Assembly (NCBI GenBank): GCA_021789975.1
Contig: JAJYIT010000002.1
Span: forward strand, 62,001 to 126,000
Direction of reading: 5' to 3'
From: Bacteroidota bacterium
Lineage (GTDB): Bacteria; Bacteroidota; Ignavibacteria; Kryptoniales; JAKASW01
DNA: 64,000 nucleotides
Within the stretch, counting starts at the first letter, position 1. Each line of letters starts with the position of its first letter. This document shows, in pieces, positions 63,588 through 64,000 of the stretch. The position numbers and the translations under genes were made by a program. The notes below the pieces were generated by a model. It saw nothing but the letters and a program-made list of their open reading frames with translations. It was not told where the DNA came from and made no database searches.

Positions 63588-64000
63588 TTATTTCTTGAGC
63601 CAGTTCTCAACGATCGTGAAGATTTCCGATTCGCTCAACCTGTGGGATTCCGGTCTTCCCTCGATTATCCTCTGCCGCAGTCCTTCGAAGAGGGTCACCG
63701 CACACGCTACAGACACATTCAGACTTTGGATCATTCCCCGCATCGGAATCTTGAACCGTAAGTCGGATTGCTTCGCGGCATCTTCCGAGACCCCGCGATG
63801 CTCATTTCCGAACACAACCGCTGTTTTCCGAGTAAAATCGACATCAAAAATGGAAACAGAATCCTCCGAAAGGACGCTAGCGGCAATGGTAAAACCGTCG
63901 TCATGTAAATTGCCGTAGCAGTCCTGGACTGATTTGAACTTCTCTCTTTCGACCCATTTCGTGGCGCTCGCAGAACTCTGTCTTCCAATCTTCGGAAATA
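63588..64000 (-). CDS. trmH: tRNA (guanosine-18-2'-O)-methyltransferase; N-terminus outside window
   Basis: Only about the last 135 residues are visible; the gene enters from the right edge. It has the SpoU/TrmH signatures FPKIGRQSSASATKWVE, DVDFTRKTAVVFGNEHRGVS and IPMRGMIQSLNVSVACAVTLFE, with the trefoil-knot SAM loop (GNEHRG; SLNVSVA). It should methylate the ribose of G18 in tRNA. Separating TrmH from other SpoU members (TrmL, RlmB) by this part alone is probable, not certain. Confidence 0.85.
   Translation of the reverse strand, partial: FPKIGRQSSASATKWVEREKFKSVQDCYGNLHDDGFTIAASVLSEDSVSIFDVDFTRKTAVVFGNEHRGVSEDAAKQSDLRFKIPMRGMIQSLNVSVACAVTLFEGLRQRIIEGRPESHRLSESEIFTIVENWLKK

Overview
The window is a gene-dense bacterial chromosome segment of roughly balanced base composition. 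It has no tRNA, rRNA, CRISPR array, insertion sequence or phage gene that I can see. Gene content points to the Fibrobacteres-Chlorobi-Bacteroidetes (FCB) superphylum, and more tentatively to an Ignavibacteria/Kapabacteria/Kryptonia-like lineage. The supporting features are the futalosine menaquinone genes mqnA and mqnE, a ribosomal protein S16 with a long Ala/Lys-rich tail, many lipoproteins and outer-membrane barrels, a TPR lipoprotein loosely like SprE/PorW, and a bi-domain oxidoreductase. Clear GGAGG-type ribosome binding sites precede many starts, which argues against a typical Bacteroidetes. The lineage is inference; no marker gene here fixes it.

Layout. 1-0.9 kb: end-truncated parvulin lipoprotein. 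1.4-2.8 kb: LysE-type exporter and DNA-alkyl repair protein. 2.9-7.5 kb: four-gene TolC/MacA/MacB-like efflux operon. 7.5-14.8 kb: PF04008 protein, YtcJ-type amidohydrolase, YbjQ protein, glutamate dehydrogenase and an outer-membrane barrel carrying a bactofilin-like domain. 13.9-16.1 kb: mqnA and mqnE. 16.1-20.3 kb: the conserved ffh-rpsP-khpA-rimM-trmD-rplS string. 20.6-23.3 kb: SCP2-like protein, then a decayed alcohol dehydrogenase joined to a decayed aldehyde dehydrogenase. 23.8-26.6 kb: lutABC lactate oxidation. 26.6-32 kb: bi-domain oxidoreductase, outer-membrane protein, uppP, cyclophilin, holA. 32-40.2 kb: thioesterase, acyl-CoA ligase, GH20 hexosaminidase and an acyl-CoA dehydrogenase/3-hydroxyacyl-CoA dehydrogenase/thiolase operon. 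40.2-46.9 kb: rho, folC, pyrD-pyrK and a TPR lipoprotein. 47.2-51.1 kb: an unusual operon of lysine 2,3-aminomutase, a GNAT acetyltransferase and two ATP-grasp ligases. 51.9-56.4 kb: sugar oxidoreductase/acetyltransferase fusion, then a histidine kinase, macro-domain protein and methyltransferase whose genes overlap. 56.4-57.9 kb: receiver protein and mnmA. 58.1-63.3 kb: the AmmeMemoRadiSam trio followed by three more closely packed genes. The window ends inside trmH.

Working together: the organism appears to oxidise lactate (Lut), activate and beta-oxidise fatty acids, use menaquinone, and degrade N-acetylhexosamine-containing glycans. The best candidate for an undescribed system is the kamA/GNAT/ATP-grasp operon. 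It has its own strong sigma70-like promoter with a 19-bp palindrome upstream, and it looks able to make an acylated, beta-lysine-containing small peptide or osmolyte. Second candidates are the extended AmmeMemoRadiSam operon and the kinase/macro-domain operon. A 138-bp noncoding repeat occurs once near each end of the window in the same orientation.
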